Below, in pieces: positions 16,538-25,804 of a stretch of DNA of 64,000 nt (position 1 is the stretch's first letter; each line of letters begins with the position of its first letter). The stretch is taken from positions 184,552-248,551 of the forward strand of contig NZ_QAYG01000007.1 in NCBI RefSeq assembly GCF_003053845.1. The letters are read 5' to 3'. The position numbers and the translations under genes were made by a program. Under the pieces are notes generated by a model that searched no databases, was not told the DNA's origin, and saw only the letters and a list, made by a program, of their open reading frames with translations. The stretch comes from Breoghania corrubedonensis (lineage in GTDB: Bacteria > Pseudomonadota > Alphaproteobacteria > Rhizobiales > Stappiaceae).

Positions 16538-18484
16538 CTAGGGTGCGTTGCCGTTGATCGGTGTGAAACTGGTGTCGCCGGTGCATATGACGAAATCGGT
16601 TCCGGCAGAATCACGCCGTTGCGCGCGGATCGTCCAGCCGTGTCCCGCGGCGATCGACCTGACCAACGCCAGACCGATGCCCGAACCCGATGTCTGAATC
16701 GCGTGCAGGCGCACGAAGGGCTCGAAGATCTCTTCCTCCATTCCGGCGGGCAGCCCACTCCCGTTATCGCGCACGACGATCTCGGTCGGTCCATCGTCGG
16801 TTCGCCGCGCGAAGATCACGATGTCAGGTGGGACCTCGGGACGGTGGTACTTCAGCGCGTTGAGGACGAGGTTGTAAAAGAGCCTTTGAATGGGAACCGC
16901 GTCGCCCTGGAGCCGTGGCAGATCTTCGACGGTCACGGTGGCGCCCGTCTCCTCGATCAATACCGCCAGATCTCCGATCACTTCGGCGATCAGGGGAGCC
17001 AGGTCGACAGGGTCGCGGGCGTAGCCGCGTTCGCTTTCGCGCGAGAACGCGAGCAGGTCACGCACAAGCCGTGACAGCCGTTCGGCTGCCTGCGTCACCA
17101 CCTGCAAGGCATGACGCGTCTCCTCGGTGTCGTTCTCGCCCAGATGCTTGCCGAGTTGGTCGCCGTATAGCCGGATCTTGCGCAGCGGTTCCTGAAGGTC
17201 GTGCGCGGCAACGGTGTTGAAGCGCTTCAGATCCTCGTTTGCGCGGCTGATCGCGCGGTTGGTGGCGTTCATCTCCTCGCGCAAACGGTTCCGCTCGCTC
17301 ATGTCCACCCACACGCACAGGAGCGGCAGATCCTCCGCTGCGACCGCGAGAGAGGAGAGCTGGGTGCTCAGCACAGTGCCGCTCTTGGCAAGAAAGTTCT
17401 GGTTGCAGGTGGTGGTCGTCAGCGGCAACCGGTTCTCGTTCTCGACCCCTTCCGCCTTGCGGCATTGCGGGGTGAGAAAGTCCGCAAGATCATGACCGAT
17501 CACCTCCCAGGCATCGTAGCCGAGCTTTTCGAGCCACGTCCGGTTGACGTCGAGCAGCTTGCCGTCGACATCGACCACCGCCATCATGATCGGCGCATGC
17601 TCGTAGAGACGCTGATAGCGGTTGGCGCTTTTCTGCAGGTCTATATAAAAATCGCTCTGTTCCAGCGTATAGCCGAGCCACTGCGCGATGAGGCGGCAGA
17701 ACTGGATCTGCTTGTCGCTGAAGGGTTCGCTGCGCGGCCTCAGCGTCGCGAAGTTGATGATGCCGTAGAAGCGGCTGCCAAGGTAGATCTCCGAGGCCAT
17801 GATGCTCTGAAGAGGCATATACTTGTAGAAGGGCGTGTCCGTGAATTCGGTCTTGCGCATGTCATGGATGGCGACGACCGGTCCGCTCCGCAGCACCAGA
17901 TCAATATACGAGCATTCCCGGGGGAAGGGGACGTTTTCCTGGATATGATCCAGCCGGTAGTTGAGGAATACCGGAACGGTCTGGTCTCCCTCCAGACGCG
18001 AGATGCCCGACAGATCGGCATCGAAATATTTCACGCCCACAGACAGGATCATCCGGGCGCGCTCCTCGTAGCTTTTGCCCGAATTGTTGGATATGCGTAT
18101 CAGGTCTTCCAGCGCATTGCGGTAGCGAAGTTCCTCGGAAATGATTCGCGCGATCGCGGTCAGATGGAGCAGCACGCGGTTCGCGTCGTACCGCGCCTTC
18201 AGCGACCATTGCGCCCACCTGTTCCGTCCGCTCGCCGTCGTGATCGGAAATTCGATCGAGGCGGCGGGTGCCTCCGGTGTCATTGCTGCGATGGTATTGA
18301 GAATTCTGTTGTGACTTGGCGATGGGACGAATTCGAGTAAATTTCGATCAAAATCAACAGGTTCGCCGTCTCGAAAGGCCGTACAGTATTGGCGGTTGGC
18401 GAAGGAGATCCCGGTGTCCGGGCGCAAGCGAAGCGCCGGCGACGACAGCGAATTCAGATCAAAGCTAACAGGCGGCCTGACCAT
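16538..18484 (-). CDS. PAS-GAF-PAS sensor histidine kinase (intact, bacteriophytochrome-kinase-like)
   Basis: This 648-residue soluble kinase has a PAS-like N-terminus, GAF (about 125-275), PAS (about 285-400), a coiled linker, and HisKA with VAAHDLQEPLRK (His428). The HATPase domain has an intact N-box (LFYNLVLNALKY), G1 (VRDNGSGLP) and G2 (GSGIGLALV). It lacks membrane segments, so the signal is cytoplasmic and unknown. It is paralogous along its whole length to the next gene downstream, indicating tandem duplication. The kinase core resembles the COG4251 type that works with Rcp1-like receivers, and such a receiver is encoded divergently at 18683. I used ATG 18484; a TTG ten codons upstream (18514) is an alternative. 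Confidence 0.87.
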   Translation of the reverse strand: MVRPPVSFDLNSLSSPALRLRPDTGISFANRQYCTAFRDGEPVDFDRNLLEFVPSPSHNRILNTIAAMTPEAPAASIEFPITTASGRNRWAQWSLKARYDANRVLLHLTAIARIISEELRYRNALEDLIRISNNSGKSYEERARMILSVGVKYFDADLSGISRLEGDQTVPVFLNYRLDHIQENVPFPRECSYIDLVLRSGPVVAIHDMRKTEFTDTPFYKYMPLQSIMASEIYLGSRFYGIINFATLRPRSEPFSDKQIQFCRLIAQWLGYTLEQSDFYIDLQKSANRYQRLYEHAPIMMAVVDVDGKLLDVNRTWLEKLGYDAWEVIGHDLADFLTPQCRKAEGVENENRLPLTTTTCNQNFLAKSGTVLSTQLSSLAVAAEDLPLLCVWVDMSERNRLREEMNATNRAISRANEDLKRFNTVAAHDLQEPLRKIRLYGDQLGKHLGENDTEETRHALQVVTQAAERLSRLVRDLLAFSRESERGYARDPVDLAPLIAEVIGDLAVLIEETGATVTVEDLPRLQGDAVPIQRLFYNLVLNALKYHRPEVPPDIVIFARRTDDGPTEIVVRDNGSGLPAGMEEEIFEPFVRLHAIQTSGSGIGLALVRSIAAGHGWTIRAQRRDSAGTDFVICTGDTSFTPINGNAP

Positions 18485-18682
18485 GGACACTTCGTCCCCG
18501 GGACGATTTTGCAATGATTAACGCCCTTTTGTCCTCAGCCAGCTTATGGTGATTCTATTGTGGAACCTGACCTGAAGAGACTATAGTATTTCAACGGGAA
18601 GTGGAAAACAGTCAATGTGATGTCGGGGGGACCCAGTCTTTCCCATGCATCTCGTGAAAAATAACGTTGGGGTTTGTTTGCC

Positions 18683-19150
18683 ATGGGCACCGCATCGGAC
18701 AAGAAAGAAAACACCGATCCGATTGTTGATGCCCGGGTATTGCTGGTTGAGGACGATCCCGACGACATTCTGGTTATCAGACGATCGCTTCGGGACGCGC
18801 CGATCCGGCTGGAACTGAAGGTCTGCGAGGACGGCCGGGAGGCGTTCGACTTTCTCGAGCAGGGAGCGGCGGACGAAAATGCGCCGCCCGACCTGATCAT
18901 TCTCGATCTCAACATGCCGGTGGTCGACGGGACCACGTTCCTGCACAAGCTGCGCGCCCATGGCCGGCTGCATTCGGTGCCGGTCTGCGTGTTGACGACG
19001 GCGACGGACGAGGAAACCATCCGTCGCGCCTATGAAAGCGGGGCCAACGCGGTGGTCTCCAAGGTCGACACGCTGGAAGGCATGAGCGCGATCTTGAACA
19101 CGATCGTCGAGTTCTGGTTTTCCACGGCGCGGCGCTATTATCTGGACTGA
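18683..19150 (+). CDS. Single-domain response regulator, Rcp1-like
   Basis: This 155-residue protein consists of one receiver domain. The acidic pocket is EDD at residues 23-25, the phosphoacceptor Asp75 sits in IILDLNMP, the switch threonine is in VLTTAT near 105 and the conserved lysine is K127. VEDDPDD and the length match the Rcp1 family that pairs with phytochrome-type histidine kinases. It has no output domain, so it probably relays phosphate or binds a partner. It is divergent from the intact kinase, with 198 bases of shared promoter region. An upstream TTG in frame is less likely than ATG 18683. Confidence 0.88.
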   Translation: MGTASDKKENTDPIVDARVLLVEDDPDDILVIRRSLRDAPIRLELKVCEDGREAFDFLEQGAADENAPPDLIILDLNMPVVDGTTFLHKLRAHGRLHSVPVCVLTTATDEETIRRAYESGANAVVSKVDTLEGMSAILNTIVEFWFSTARRYYLD

Positions 19151-19238
19151 AACCGGTACCTGGACCGAAACCGGCACGGTCTTGCGTGTGGACAATGCCC
19201 TTGCCCGCGCTCCGCAGGTTCGTTTTTTCCCTGTTTTT

Positions 19239-19751
19239 TCAGCGTGAAGGCAGCGGCGTGGGCCGTGTCGGCGTGATTTCGCGTTCCGGCGCCAGCTTGC
19301 CGTAAGCTGCCCGCGGGCGCGGCGGAGATGCGAAATGACGGTGCCAGATGCCGCGCGCCGCACCAATGCGCTCGCCCAGGATCCTGGCGGAGCAGGGCGT
19401 GACCACGATTCCGTCCACGCCGATAAGGCCGATGGCATCGACGAAGGCGCGGTCGGCGGCGTCGGTGCTCAAAAGTACCGTGATGTTCTGGAAGCGGGGG
19501 TCGGATGCCTGACGCAGGGCCTTGAGCAGGCGGGCGATGGACGACATGCCGAAGCGGCGGTCGACAATCACCAGATCGATATCCGAGGCGACGAGAGAGG
19601 CGAGCGCGTCGGCGACGGTATCCGCCGTCATCGCGCTCGGGCAGCCGAGGTCTTCGACCATGACCTTCATCAGCCGGGAGCCGAAATCCTGCGGGTCGAT
19701 GATCAGGACCTCACCCAGGCCGCCGTCTTCGAACGGGTCGCTCAACGCCAT
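19239..19751 (-). CDS. Divergent receiver-domain protein
   Basis: The 170-residue protein has a receiver fold in its first 125 residues: LIIDPQD at strand 1, a candidate phosphoacceptor Asp64 in LVIVDRRFG, and the switch Ser/Thr in VLLSTDA. The conserved lysine of strand 5 is replaced: the segment reads GIVVTPCS where KP is expected. The remaining tail of about 40 residues is rich in proline and arginine. Loss of the lysine suggests altered or phosphorylation-independent signalling. Its position next to the Rcp1-like regulator and two kinases suggests the same pathway. The ATG at 19751 is clear. Confidence 0.75.
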   Translation of the reverse strand: MALSDPFEDGGLGEVLIIDPQDFGSRLMKVMVEDLGCPSAMTADTVADALASLVASDIDLVIVDRRFGMSSIARLLKALRQASDPRFQNITVLLSTDAADRAFVDAIGLIGVDGIVVTPCSARILGERIGAARGIWHRHFASPPRPRAAYGKLAPEREITPTRPTPLPSR

Positions 19752-20192
19752 TGCGTCTATCCTGTCACTGCCGCGGTGGGCCCGCGTGTTTGGCTCTGAA
19801 TAAACGGCTACAAGTCTGAAAATAGGCTGAAGAAAGGGCTATTCACTAATCCTTAAGGCATTGTCCGAATGGCCCTTGGGTGAGGCGAACGCACGGATGT
19901 CCCGTACCCCGACAACGCACCAAAGACCCGTTTGATGGCACTTCGAAGGCACTTCGCAGGCCCTTTGGAGGCGCTTTGGAGGCATGTCGCGCTCAGGGGC
20001 GTCCGCGCGTGACGAAAGCGGGAAAACCGGCTATTCCATAAGTTTGCGCATGCCCCATATATGCGCAGGCCGCCGCCGTGCCGATGTTCGGGCGCAGTGC
20101 GGCTTAAGCCATCGGCCCTGTGCCGTGCGAAAGCATGGCATGCCGGCCCTGCTGCGCACGGGCCTCACCATTCAGGAGCGACTTGCCAGACG
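19752..20192. other. Intergenic region with a degenerate 11-base tandem repeat
   Basis: This 441-base gap lies between the divergent receiver gene and hemH. At 19937-19980 four 11-base units follow one another: GGCACTTCGAA, GGCACTTCGCA, GGCCCTTTGGA and GGCGCTTTGGA. No gene or RNA is apparent in the rest. The hemH promoter must lie here, but I cannot point to a convincing one. Confidence 0.6.
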
Positions 20193-21281
20193 ATGATCGA
20201 CGAGAAGACACAGGCCGCCACCCGCCCTTCCAAATCCGTCGCCGCTCCGTCCGCGGCCACCCCCCATCTGCCGGGCGGACACCCGCCGCTCGCCATGGGA
20301 AAGATCGGGGTGCTTCTGGTCAATCTCGGCACGCCCGATGGCACCGACTACTGGCCGATGCGGCGCTACCTGCGTGAATTCCTCTCCGACAAGCGTGTCA
20401 TCGAATGGCCGCGCTGGCTTTGGTATCCGATCCTGCACGGCATCGTGCTGACCCGCCGCCCGAGCAAATCGGGCGCGGCCTATGCCTCGATCTGGAACAG
20501 GGAGCGCGATGAAAGCCCGCTGCGCACCGTCACGCGCGCGCAGGGTGAAAAGCTTGCAGCCGCCTTCGCCGGCGAGCCGCAGGTCGTGGTGGACTGGGCG
20601 ATGCGCTATGGCAATCCGTCGATCGCGGAGCGCCTCGATGCGCTGACGGCGGCCGGGTGCGAACGTATCCTGGCCTTTCCCCTCTATCCGCAATATTCCG
20701 CTTCCACCACGGCGACGGTGAACGACAAGGTGTTCGAGGCGCTGCAGAAGATGCGCTGGCAGCCCGCCTTGCGAACCGTGCCACCCTATCACGACGAGCC
20801 GGTCTATATCGAGGCGCTGGCGCATTCCATCGAGACGCACCTCGCCTCGCTCGATTTCGAGCCGGAGGTGGTGCTGACCTCGTTTCACGGCATCCCGCAG
20901 TCCTATTTCAAGAAGGGCGACCCCTATCATTGTCACTGCCAGAAGACGACCAGGCTTCTGCGCGAGCGGCTGGGATGGGACGAGAAACGGCTCAGGATCA
21001 CGTTCCAGTCGCGCTTCGGGCCCGAGGAATGGCTGCAGCCCTACACCGACAAGACGGTGGAGGCGCTGGCGAAGGAGGGCGTGAAACGGATCGCCATCAT
21101 CAATCCCGGCTTCGTCACCGACTGCCTCGAGACGCTGGAGGAGATCGCCGGCGAGAATGCCGAGATCTTCCACGAAAACGGCGGCGAGAAATTTTCCCAT
21201 ATCCCGTGTCTGAACGACAGCGATGACGGGATGCGGGTGATCGAGGCGGTGGTGCGGCGGGAGCTTTCGGGTTGGCTGTAG
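20193..21281 (+). CDS. hemH: Ferrochelatase
   Basis: This 362-residue enzyme of the last haem-synthesis step inserts Fe(II) into protoporphyrin IX. Family marks are VLLVNLGTPDG near the N-terminus, the active-site histidine in TSFHGIPQSYF, FQSRFGPEEWLQPYT, and the glutamate-containing PGFVTDCLETLEEI near the C-terminus. About 35 residues rich in Ala, Pro and Thr precede the conserved core. ATG 20193 has AGGAGCG some 14 bases upstream, a long spacing; a later start at the ATG before GKIGVLL is possible. It is followed by the unrelated SPFH/NfeD pair, so it is probably monocistronic. Confidence 0.93.
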   Translation: MIDEKTQAATRPSKSVAAPSAATPHLPGGHPPLAMGKIGVLLVNLGTPDGTDYWPMRRYLREFLSDKRVIEWPRWLWYPILHGIVLTRRPSKSGAAYASIWNRERDESPLRTVTRAQGEKLAAAFAGEPQVVVDWAMRYGNPSIAERLDALTAAGCERILAFPLYPQYSASTTATVNDKVFEALQKMRWQPALRTVPPYHDEPVYIEALAHSIETHLASLDFEPEVVLTSFHGIPQSYFKKGDPYHCHCQKTTRLLRERLGWDEKRLRITFQSRFGPEEWLQPYTDKTVEALAKEGVKRIAIINPGFVTDCLETLEEIAGENAEIFHENGGEKFSHIPCLNDSDDGMRVIEAVVRRELSGWL

Positions 21282-21417
21282 GCGGGCCGTGCGGTTTCCG
21301 CTGCGGGCGATCTGGCGGCGCGGTATATAGTTCTGCATAGTCGCGCCGCTGGGCGGGCTCGATTCGCGGCGTGGGCCATGGGGGCCTGACGCCGCCCTCC
21401 AACCGCGGAGACTCTTG

Positions 21418-22410
21418 ATGGAATTCGTTACCGGCTTCGATATTGCCGTCATCGTCTTGTTGCTGCTGGTCGTCCTGGTCTTCGTTGCCGGCGTGAAGAC
21501 GGTGAGCCAAGGCTACAATTACACCATCGAGCGCTTCGGCAAATACACGCGCACGCTTTCGCCGGGCCTCAACCTGATCGTGCCGTTCATCGACCGCATC
21601 GGCGCCAAGATGAACATGATGGAACAGGTGCTTGACGTTCCCTCGCAGGAAGTCATCACCCGTGACAACGCCACGGTGACGGTCGACGGCGTGACCTTCT
21701 ATCAGGTGCTGAACGCCGCGCGGGCCTCTTACGAGGTGATGGGGCTCGAGAATGCCATTCTCAACCTCACCATGACCAACATCCGCACGGTCATGGGGTC
21801 GATGGACCTCGACCAGCTGCTGTCCAACCGCGACGAGATCAATTCCCAGCTCCTGCGCGTCGTCGACGCTGCGGTCGAGCCATGGGGCATCAAGATCACC
21901 CGTATCGAGATCAAGGACATCAATCCGCCGCGGGATCTGGTCGATGCGATGGGCCGTCAGATGAAGGCGGAACGCGAAAAGCGCGCCTCGATCCTGGAAG
22001 CCGAGGGCAAGCGGCAATCGGAGATCCTGAAAGCGGAAGGTCAGAAGCAGTCGCTGATTCTGGAGGCGGAGGGCCGGCGCGAAGCCGCCTATCGCGATTC
22101 CGAGGCGCGCGAGCGTGAGGCGGAAGCGGAGGCCAAGGCAACGACGATGGTGAGCGAGGCCATTGCCGCCGGCGATGTTCAGGCGATCAACTACTTCGTC
22201 GCCACCCGGTATGTCGAGGCGCTGGAGGCGATGGCGAAGTCGCCCAACCAGAAGACCTTGCTGCTTCCGATCGAGGCGACGTCGATCCTCGGAGCGCTTG
22301 GCGGTATCGGCGAGATCGCGCGGGAAGCCTTCAAGGGTGACGCGCCCGCTGGCCGACGTCCGGGTGGGCGGGTGCCTGCGACCGGCGGCAACGAGGACAG
22401 ACAGCCGTGA
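21418..22410 (+). CDS. SPFH/band-7 domain membrane protein (QmcA/stomatin-like)
   Basis: This 330-residue protein has one N-terminal membrane segment (about residues 8-28, IAVIVLLLLVVLVFVAGV) followed by a band-7/PHB domain that starts VSQGYNYTIERFGKY. A charged coiled-coil rich in EAEGKRQ repeats occupies about 175-235. Such proteins form large membrane oligomers that scaffold proteases or lipid microdomains. The start at ATG 21418 follows GGAG. Its stop overlaps the GTG start of the NfeD gene; this SPFH plus NfeD pair is a standard functional couple. Confidence 0.9.
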   Translation: MEFVTGFDIAVIVLLLLVVLVFVAGVKTVSQGYNYTIERFGKYTRTLSPGLNLIVPFIDRIGAKMNMMEQVLDVPSQEVITRDNATVTVDGVTFYQVLNAARASYEVMGLENAILNLTMTNIRTVMGSMDLDQLLSNRDEINSQLLRVVDAAVEPWGIKITRIEIKDINPPRDLVDAMGRQMKAEREKRASILEAEGKRQSEILKAEGQKQSLILEAEGRREAAYRDSEAREREAEAEAKATTMVSEAIAAGDVQAINYFVATRYVEALEAMAKSPNQKTLLLPIEATSILGALGGIGEIAREAFKGDAPAGRRPGGRVPATGGNEDRQP

Positions 22411-22874
22411 GCCTCTTCGGCACTCTCATTCGCGAACTCGGTCCCTGGAGCTGGCACGTTCTGGGGCTGCTGCTGCTCGGTCTGGAGATCCTGGCGCCAG
22501 GCACCTTCTTTCTCTGGTTCGGCATCTCCGCGCTGCTTGTGGGAACCCTTGCGCTATTCGTCGATATCGGCTGGCAGGCCGAGCTGATCATCTTCCTGGT
22601 GATCGCCTTTGCCAGCCTGATCGCCGGTCGTCGTCTGATGAACCGCAAGAGCGCCGCAAGCGAAGGGGAGGGCGACCCCACCCTCAACCGTCGCGGCTCG
22701 CGCTACGTGGGACGCGAATTCGTGCTGGGCGAACCGATCGCGCAGGGGACGGGCCGGCTGAACGTCGACGACAGCGTGTGGCGGGTGACGGGTCCCGACC
22801 TGCCGGCGGGCGCCAAGGTGAGGGTCGTCGAAGTGGACGGCTCTGTGCTGAAGGTGGTGGCCGCCGAAGGCTGA
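22407..22874 (+). CDS. NfeD family membrane protein
   Basis: This 155-residue protein has two or three hydrophobic segments in the first 80 residues (around WHVLGLLLLGLEIL and LIIFLVIAFASLIAG) and a C-terminal OB-fold part containing VWRVTGPDLPAGAKVRVVEVDG. This is the short NfeD1b type that partners a stomatin-like protein. The GTG start at 22407 overlaps the upstream stop (GTGA), giving translational coupling. The pair probably acts in membrane-domain organisation or quality control. Confidence 0.9.
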   Translation: MSLFGTLIRELGPWSWHVLGLLLLGLEILAPGTFFLWFGISALLVGTLALFVDIGWQAELIIFLVIAFASLIAGRRLMNRKSAASEGEGDPTLNRRGSRYVGREFVLGEPIAQGTGRLNVDDSVWRVTGPDLPAGAKVRVVEVDGSVLKVVAAEG

Positions 22875-22908
22875 CGCTGGTGGCTGTTTCGTGTTGCGGA
22901 GCCCCTAG

Positions 22909-22929
22909 CCCTCTCCCAATGGGAGAGGG
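22909..22929. repeat. Short palindrome CCCTCTCCC-AAT-GGGAGAGGG
   Basis: A perfect 9-base stem with a 3-base loop lies 35 bases after the NfeD stop. It belongs to the same class of short GC palindromes as 10600-10631. With no T-run, it is at most a Rho-assisted or mRNA-end-protecting structure between the NfeD gene and the convergent TetR gene. Confidence 0.5.
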
Positions 22930-23010
22930 GATCTGCTCCGGCCGGGCCTCACCCTTGTGCGGACAGTGCGGGCGGTTCGAGAGAAAGCACGGGCGCTCTC
23001 CCCCGCCCGT

Positions 23011-23670
23011 TCAGATGCCTTTCAGGCCACCGCAGATGAAGCGGATGAGGAATTCGTTCTTCTCTTTTTCGTGCGCCTCGCCCATGTCGCTGTTCGACAG
23101 GCGCTGCATGCGGGCGTCGAAGTGGCTCATGACCAGCGCGCTCACCGAGAAGAGATAGCCCCAGGCGAGCCCGTCGACGTCCTTTTCGGGGAGCGCCAGC
23201 TTCAGGGCTGCGATGAAGCGGGTGGCCATGGGATCGTAGTAGTCGCGCACGATGCCGCGCGTTTCCTGCTCCGGATCCGACGCCTCGCGCAGGATCAACT
23301 GGGAATAGATCCGGCCTTCCTCGGTCTCCCTCGCCTTCTGCACCGGAAGAACGAAGGCCTCGATGATCCGCCTCAAGGCATCCGGCGCGGAGGAGGCCTC
23401 GACCCGGTCGAGCAGTTCCAGCCGTTCCTCGAAGATGGTGTGGAAGTGGTCGAAGACGGAGCGGTAGAGGTTTTCCTTGGTGGAGAAGTGATAGACGATC
23501 AGGGAAAGCTGGACATCGGCCGCACTGGCGATCTCGCGCATGGAGACGCCGTGATAGCCTTTTTCCGCGAACAGGCGTCCGGCTTCCAGCACGATGCGTT
23601 GCCGGCGCGTCGGCGCGCCGTGTTCTTCCGCGTCCGCGCCGGACGATGATGATTTTCTGGATCTGGCCAT
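23011..23670 (-). CDS. TetR/AcrR family transcriptional regulator
   Basis: This 219-residue protein has an N-terminal helix-turn-helix: AGRLFAEKGYHGVSMREIASAADV, then the recognition helix before YHFSTKENLYRSV (residues about 27-73). The C-terminal ligand-binding domain is helical and not assignable to a ligand. It is encoded on the same strand as, and downstream of, the catabolic cassette 24097-27046, and is a good candidate to control it through the palindromes at 27119-27160. That link is positional inference; the short promoter of its own gene (23671 onwards) has no obvious matching palindrome. Confidence 0.88.
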   Translation of the reverse strand: MARSRKSSSSGADAEEHGAPTRRQRIVLEAGRLFAEKGYHGVSMREIASAADVQLSLIVYHFSTKENLYRSVFDHFHTIFEERLELLDRVEASSAPDALRRIIEAFVLPVQKARETEEGRIYSQLILREASDPEQETRGIVRDYYDPMATRFIAALKLALPEKDVDGLAWGYLFSVSALVMSHFDARMQRLSNSDMGEAHEKEKNEFLIRFICGGLKGI

Positions 23671-24096
23671 TCGTCGCCAATGAATAGTGGTTCCTGAATC
23701 CGTCCTGGAACCATAAGCGCTTGAGATAGCAGCCGCCTTCTCGCGATGTCAATGAATGCGGCGGGCCGGGGGCTGCATGTGGTCGCCGCGAGCGTCGGTG
23801 TTTGGAGCAGGCGCGCGGCGTTGCAAGCGTCAGAGGTCGCGCAACGCGGCCGGCCGCGGGCTGTGGCTCGATAGAGGTTACTCACAAGAATATCGGGTCG
23901 GGAGAGGCCCATGAGAGCCTTCGGCAATGGACGACGTGTGTGGGGAATAAAGGCCGGGACGCTATAGCTTGCTGTGGTGTGCGGTATCCTGCGACCCGCA
24001 TGCCGGCCTCCGTTCGAGGGCAGTGGAGGACGGCATGCGTGGTCGCAGCCCCGACGGGGGGCAGGTCACCTGTGGTGGCCGATGGGGCGGTGCCCG
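23671..24096. other. Intergenic region upstream of the TetR gene
   Basis: This 426-base stretch lies between the 3' end of the beta-keto acid cleavage enzyme gene and the TetR start, with both genes on the minus strand. Open frames here are short, arginine-rich shadows. I see no RNA gene, hairpin terminator or clear operator. Confidence 0.5.
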
Positions 24097-24921
24097 TCAG
24101 GGATGGCGCAGACCCAGTATCTCGCGCGCGTCGTCGGGCGTGGCGTTCTCGCGATCGGCTTCGCGTACGAGGCGAACCGCACGTTCGACCATCTCGGCAT
24201 TCGATTTCGCCAGGCGGCCCTTGGTGTAGTAGACGTTGTCCTCAAGCCCGACCCGCACGTTGCCGCCCAGCGCGATCGTCGCAAACAGGATCGGCAGGTG
24301 GCGCGAACCTATGCCCAGCGCCGACCAGTTGGCGTCGGCGGGCAGCAGGCTTTTCAGGAACACCAGGTTTTCCACCGTCGCCGCCATGCCGCCGGCGGCC
24401 CCGAGCACGAGCTGGTAGTAGCCCGGCGCCTTGAGCACGCCCTGCTTGATGTAGTGCAACGCGTTGTAGATCATCCCGCCGTCGAAGATCTCGATCTCGG
24501 GCAGGATGTCGAGTTCGGTCATCGTGCGGCCGAGCCGTTCGAGAAACTTCGGGTGATTGATGAAAAGCGTCTCGTGCATCCAGTTCATGGTGCCGGCGTC
24601 GTAGGAGGCAAGCTCCGGGCGCAGGCGGACGAGATGCTCGATGCGGGTGTCGTCGGTGGCGTTGAGGTCGCCCGACGTCGTCAGGTTCAGCGCGATGTCG
24701 CACCGCGCGCGGATCAGCCCGACGGTTTCCTCGAACAGGTCGGCGCTCATCGTGCCCTTGCCTTCGGCGTCGCGCATGTGCAGGTGCGCGATCGCGGCGC
24801 CCGCCTGCCAGCATTCGAAGACGTCCTCGGCGATTTCCTTCGGGGTCAGCGGAATGGCCGGGTTGTTTTCCTTTGTCGGCCAGGCGCCGGTGGTGGCAAC
24901 GGTTATGATCGTTTTTGCCAT
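24097..24921 (-). CDS. Beta-keto acid cleavage enzyme (BKACE, DUF849) family protein
   Basis: The protein has 274 residues, the family size. BKACE enzymes are zinc-dependent TIM barrels that condense a beta-keto acid with acetyl-CoA, giving acetoacetate and a shortened CoA thioester. The zinc-binding pair HLHMRD lies near residues 46-51, with GTMSADLFEE, NLTTSGD and GIGSRHLP further on, and GGNVRVGLEDNVYY near the C-terminus, all typical. The family covers many keto acids, so the substrate is unknown. The neighbouring cyclase-family hydrolase and MFS carrier suggest a short catabolic pathway for an imported acid. Confidence 0.88.
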   Translation of the reverse strand: MAKTIITVATTGAWPTKENNPAIPLTPKEIAEDVFECWQAGAAIAHLHMRDAEGKGTMSADLFEETVGLIRARCDIALNLTTSGDLNATDDTRIEHLVRLRPELASYDAGTMNWMHETLFINHPKFLERLGRTMTELDILPEIEIFDGGMIYNALHYIKQGVLKAPGYYQLVLGAAGGMAATVENLVFLKSLLPADANWSALGIGSRHLPILFATIALGGNVRVGLEDNVYYTKGRLAKSNAEMVERAVRLVREADRENATPDDAREILGLRHP

Positions 24922-25009
24922 GTGTCTCGATCCATCTGTCTCAGGCCGTGCCTGCGTTCATGGGCCGGCCGCGGGGAAGCCGCGGCCGGGAAAGGTTGCG
25001 AAAGAGGCA

Positions 25010-25780
25010 TCAGGGAAGGATGGCGACAGCGCGGGTCCAGCCGGCGGACCCGCCCTTCACCTTGCAGGGGAAGCACGCGATTTCGAAACCGTCGGACGGC
25101 AACTCCTCGAGATTGTGCAGCTTCTCGATGTGGCAGTAGCCGATGTCGCGGCCGGCCTTGTGGCCTTCCCAGATGAGCGAGGCGTCGCCCGTTTCCGCGT
25201 AGCGCTTTGCGGTGTGAACGAACGGGGCGTCCCAGCTCCAGGCGTCGGTGCCCGTCACGCGGACGCCGCGCTCCAGCAGGTAGAGCGTCGCCGCGCGTCC
25301 CATGCCGCAACCGGCGGCGACATAGCCTTCCTTGCCATAGGCCTCGCCGGCGCGGGTGTTGACGACGACGATCTCCAGCGGCTGCAGCTCGTGGCCGATG
25401 CGCTTCAGTTCCGCCTCGACATCGGCGGCGGTCGCGACATAGCCGTCGTCCATATGCCGGAAGTCGAGCTTCACGCCGGGCTGGTAGCACCACTCCAGCG
25501 GCACTTCGTCGATGGTCCAGGCCCGCTCGCCGTTGTTCATGGTCGAGTGGAAGTGGTAGGGCGCATCGAGATGGGTGCCGTTGTGGGTGGTGATCTCGAC
25601 CCACTCGATCGCCCAGGCCTCGCCGTCGGGCAGGTCTTCCTTCTTCAGACCCGGGAAGAACGGCAGCAGCTCGTCGGCGGTTTCCTTGTGGGTGCGGTAG
25701 TGGATCTTTGGTTCGTAGGCGGGCGGATCCGCCAGGGTGCCGTTTTCGAAGAAGATCGACAGGTCAACGATCTTGCGCAT
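25010..25780 (-). CDS. Cyclase family protein (kynurenine formamidase-like metal hydrolase)
   Basis: The 256-residue protein has the family metal-binding motif HNGTHLDAPYHF near residues 65-76. Members include kynurenine formamidase, isatin hydrolase and lactone- or amide-cleaving enzymes that use Mn or Zn bound by His and Asp. Start ATG 25780 follows AGGAG. It lies between the MFS carrier (24 bases away) and the BKACE gene (88 bases), most likely one operon. Together they suggest hydrolysis of an imported amide or lactone followed by keto-acid cleavage, but the compound is unknown. Confidence 0.87.
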   Translation of the reverse strand: MRKIVDLSIFFENGTLADPPAYEPKIHYRTHKETADELLPFFPGLKKEDLPDGEAWAIEWVEITTHNGTHLDAPYHFHSTMNNGERAWTIDEVPLEWCYQPGVKLDFRHMDDGYVATAADVEAELKRIGHELQPLEIVVVNTRAGEAYGKEGYVAAGCGMGRAATLYLLERGVRVTGTDAWSWDAPFVHTAKRYAETGDASLIWEGHKAGRDIGYCHIEKLHNLEELPSDGFEIACFPCKVKGGSAGWTRAVAILP

Positions 25781-25804
25781 GTCATGAATCTCCTGATTTG
25801 CGGA

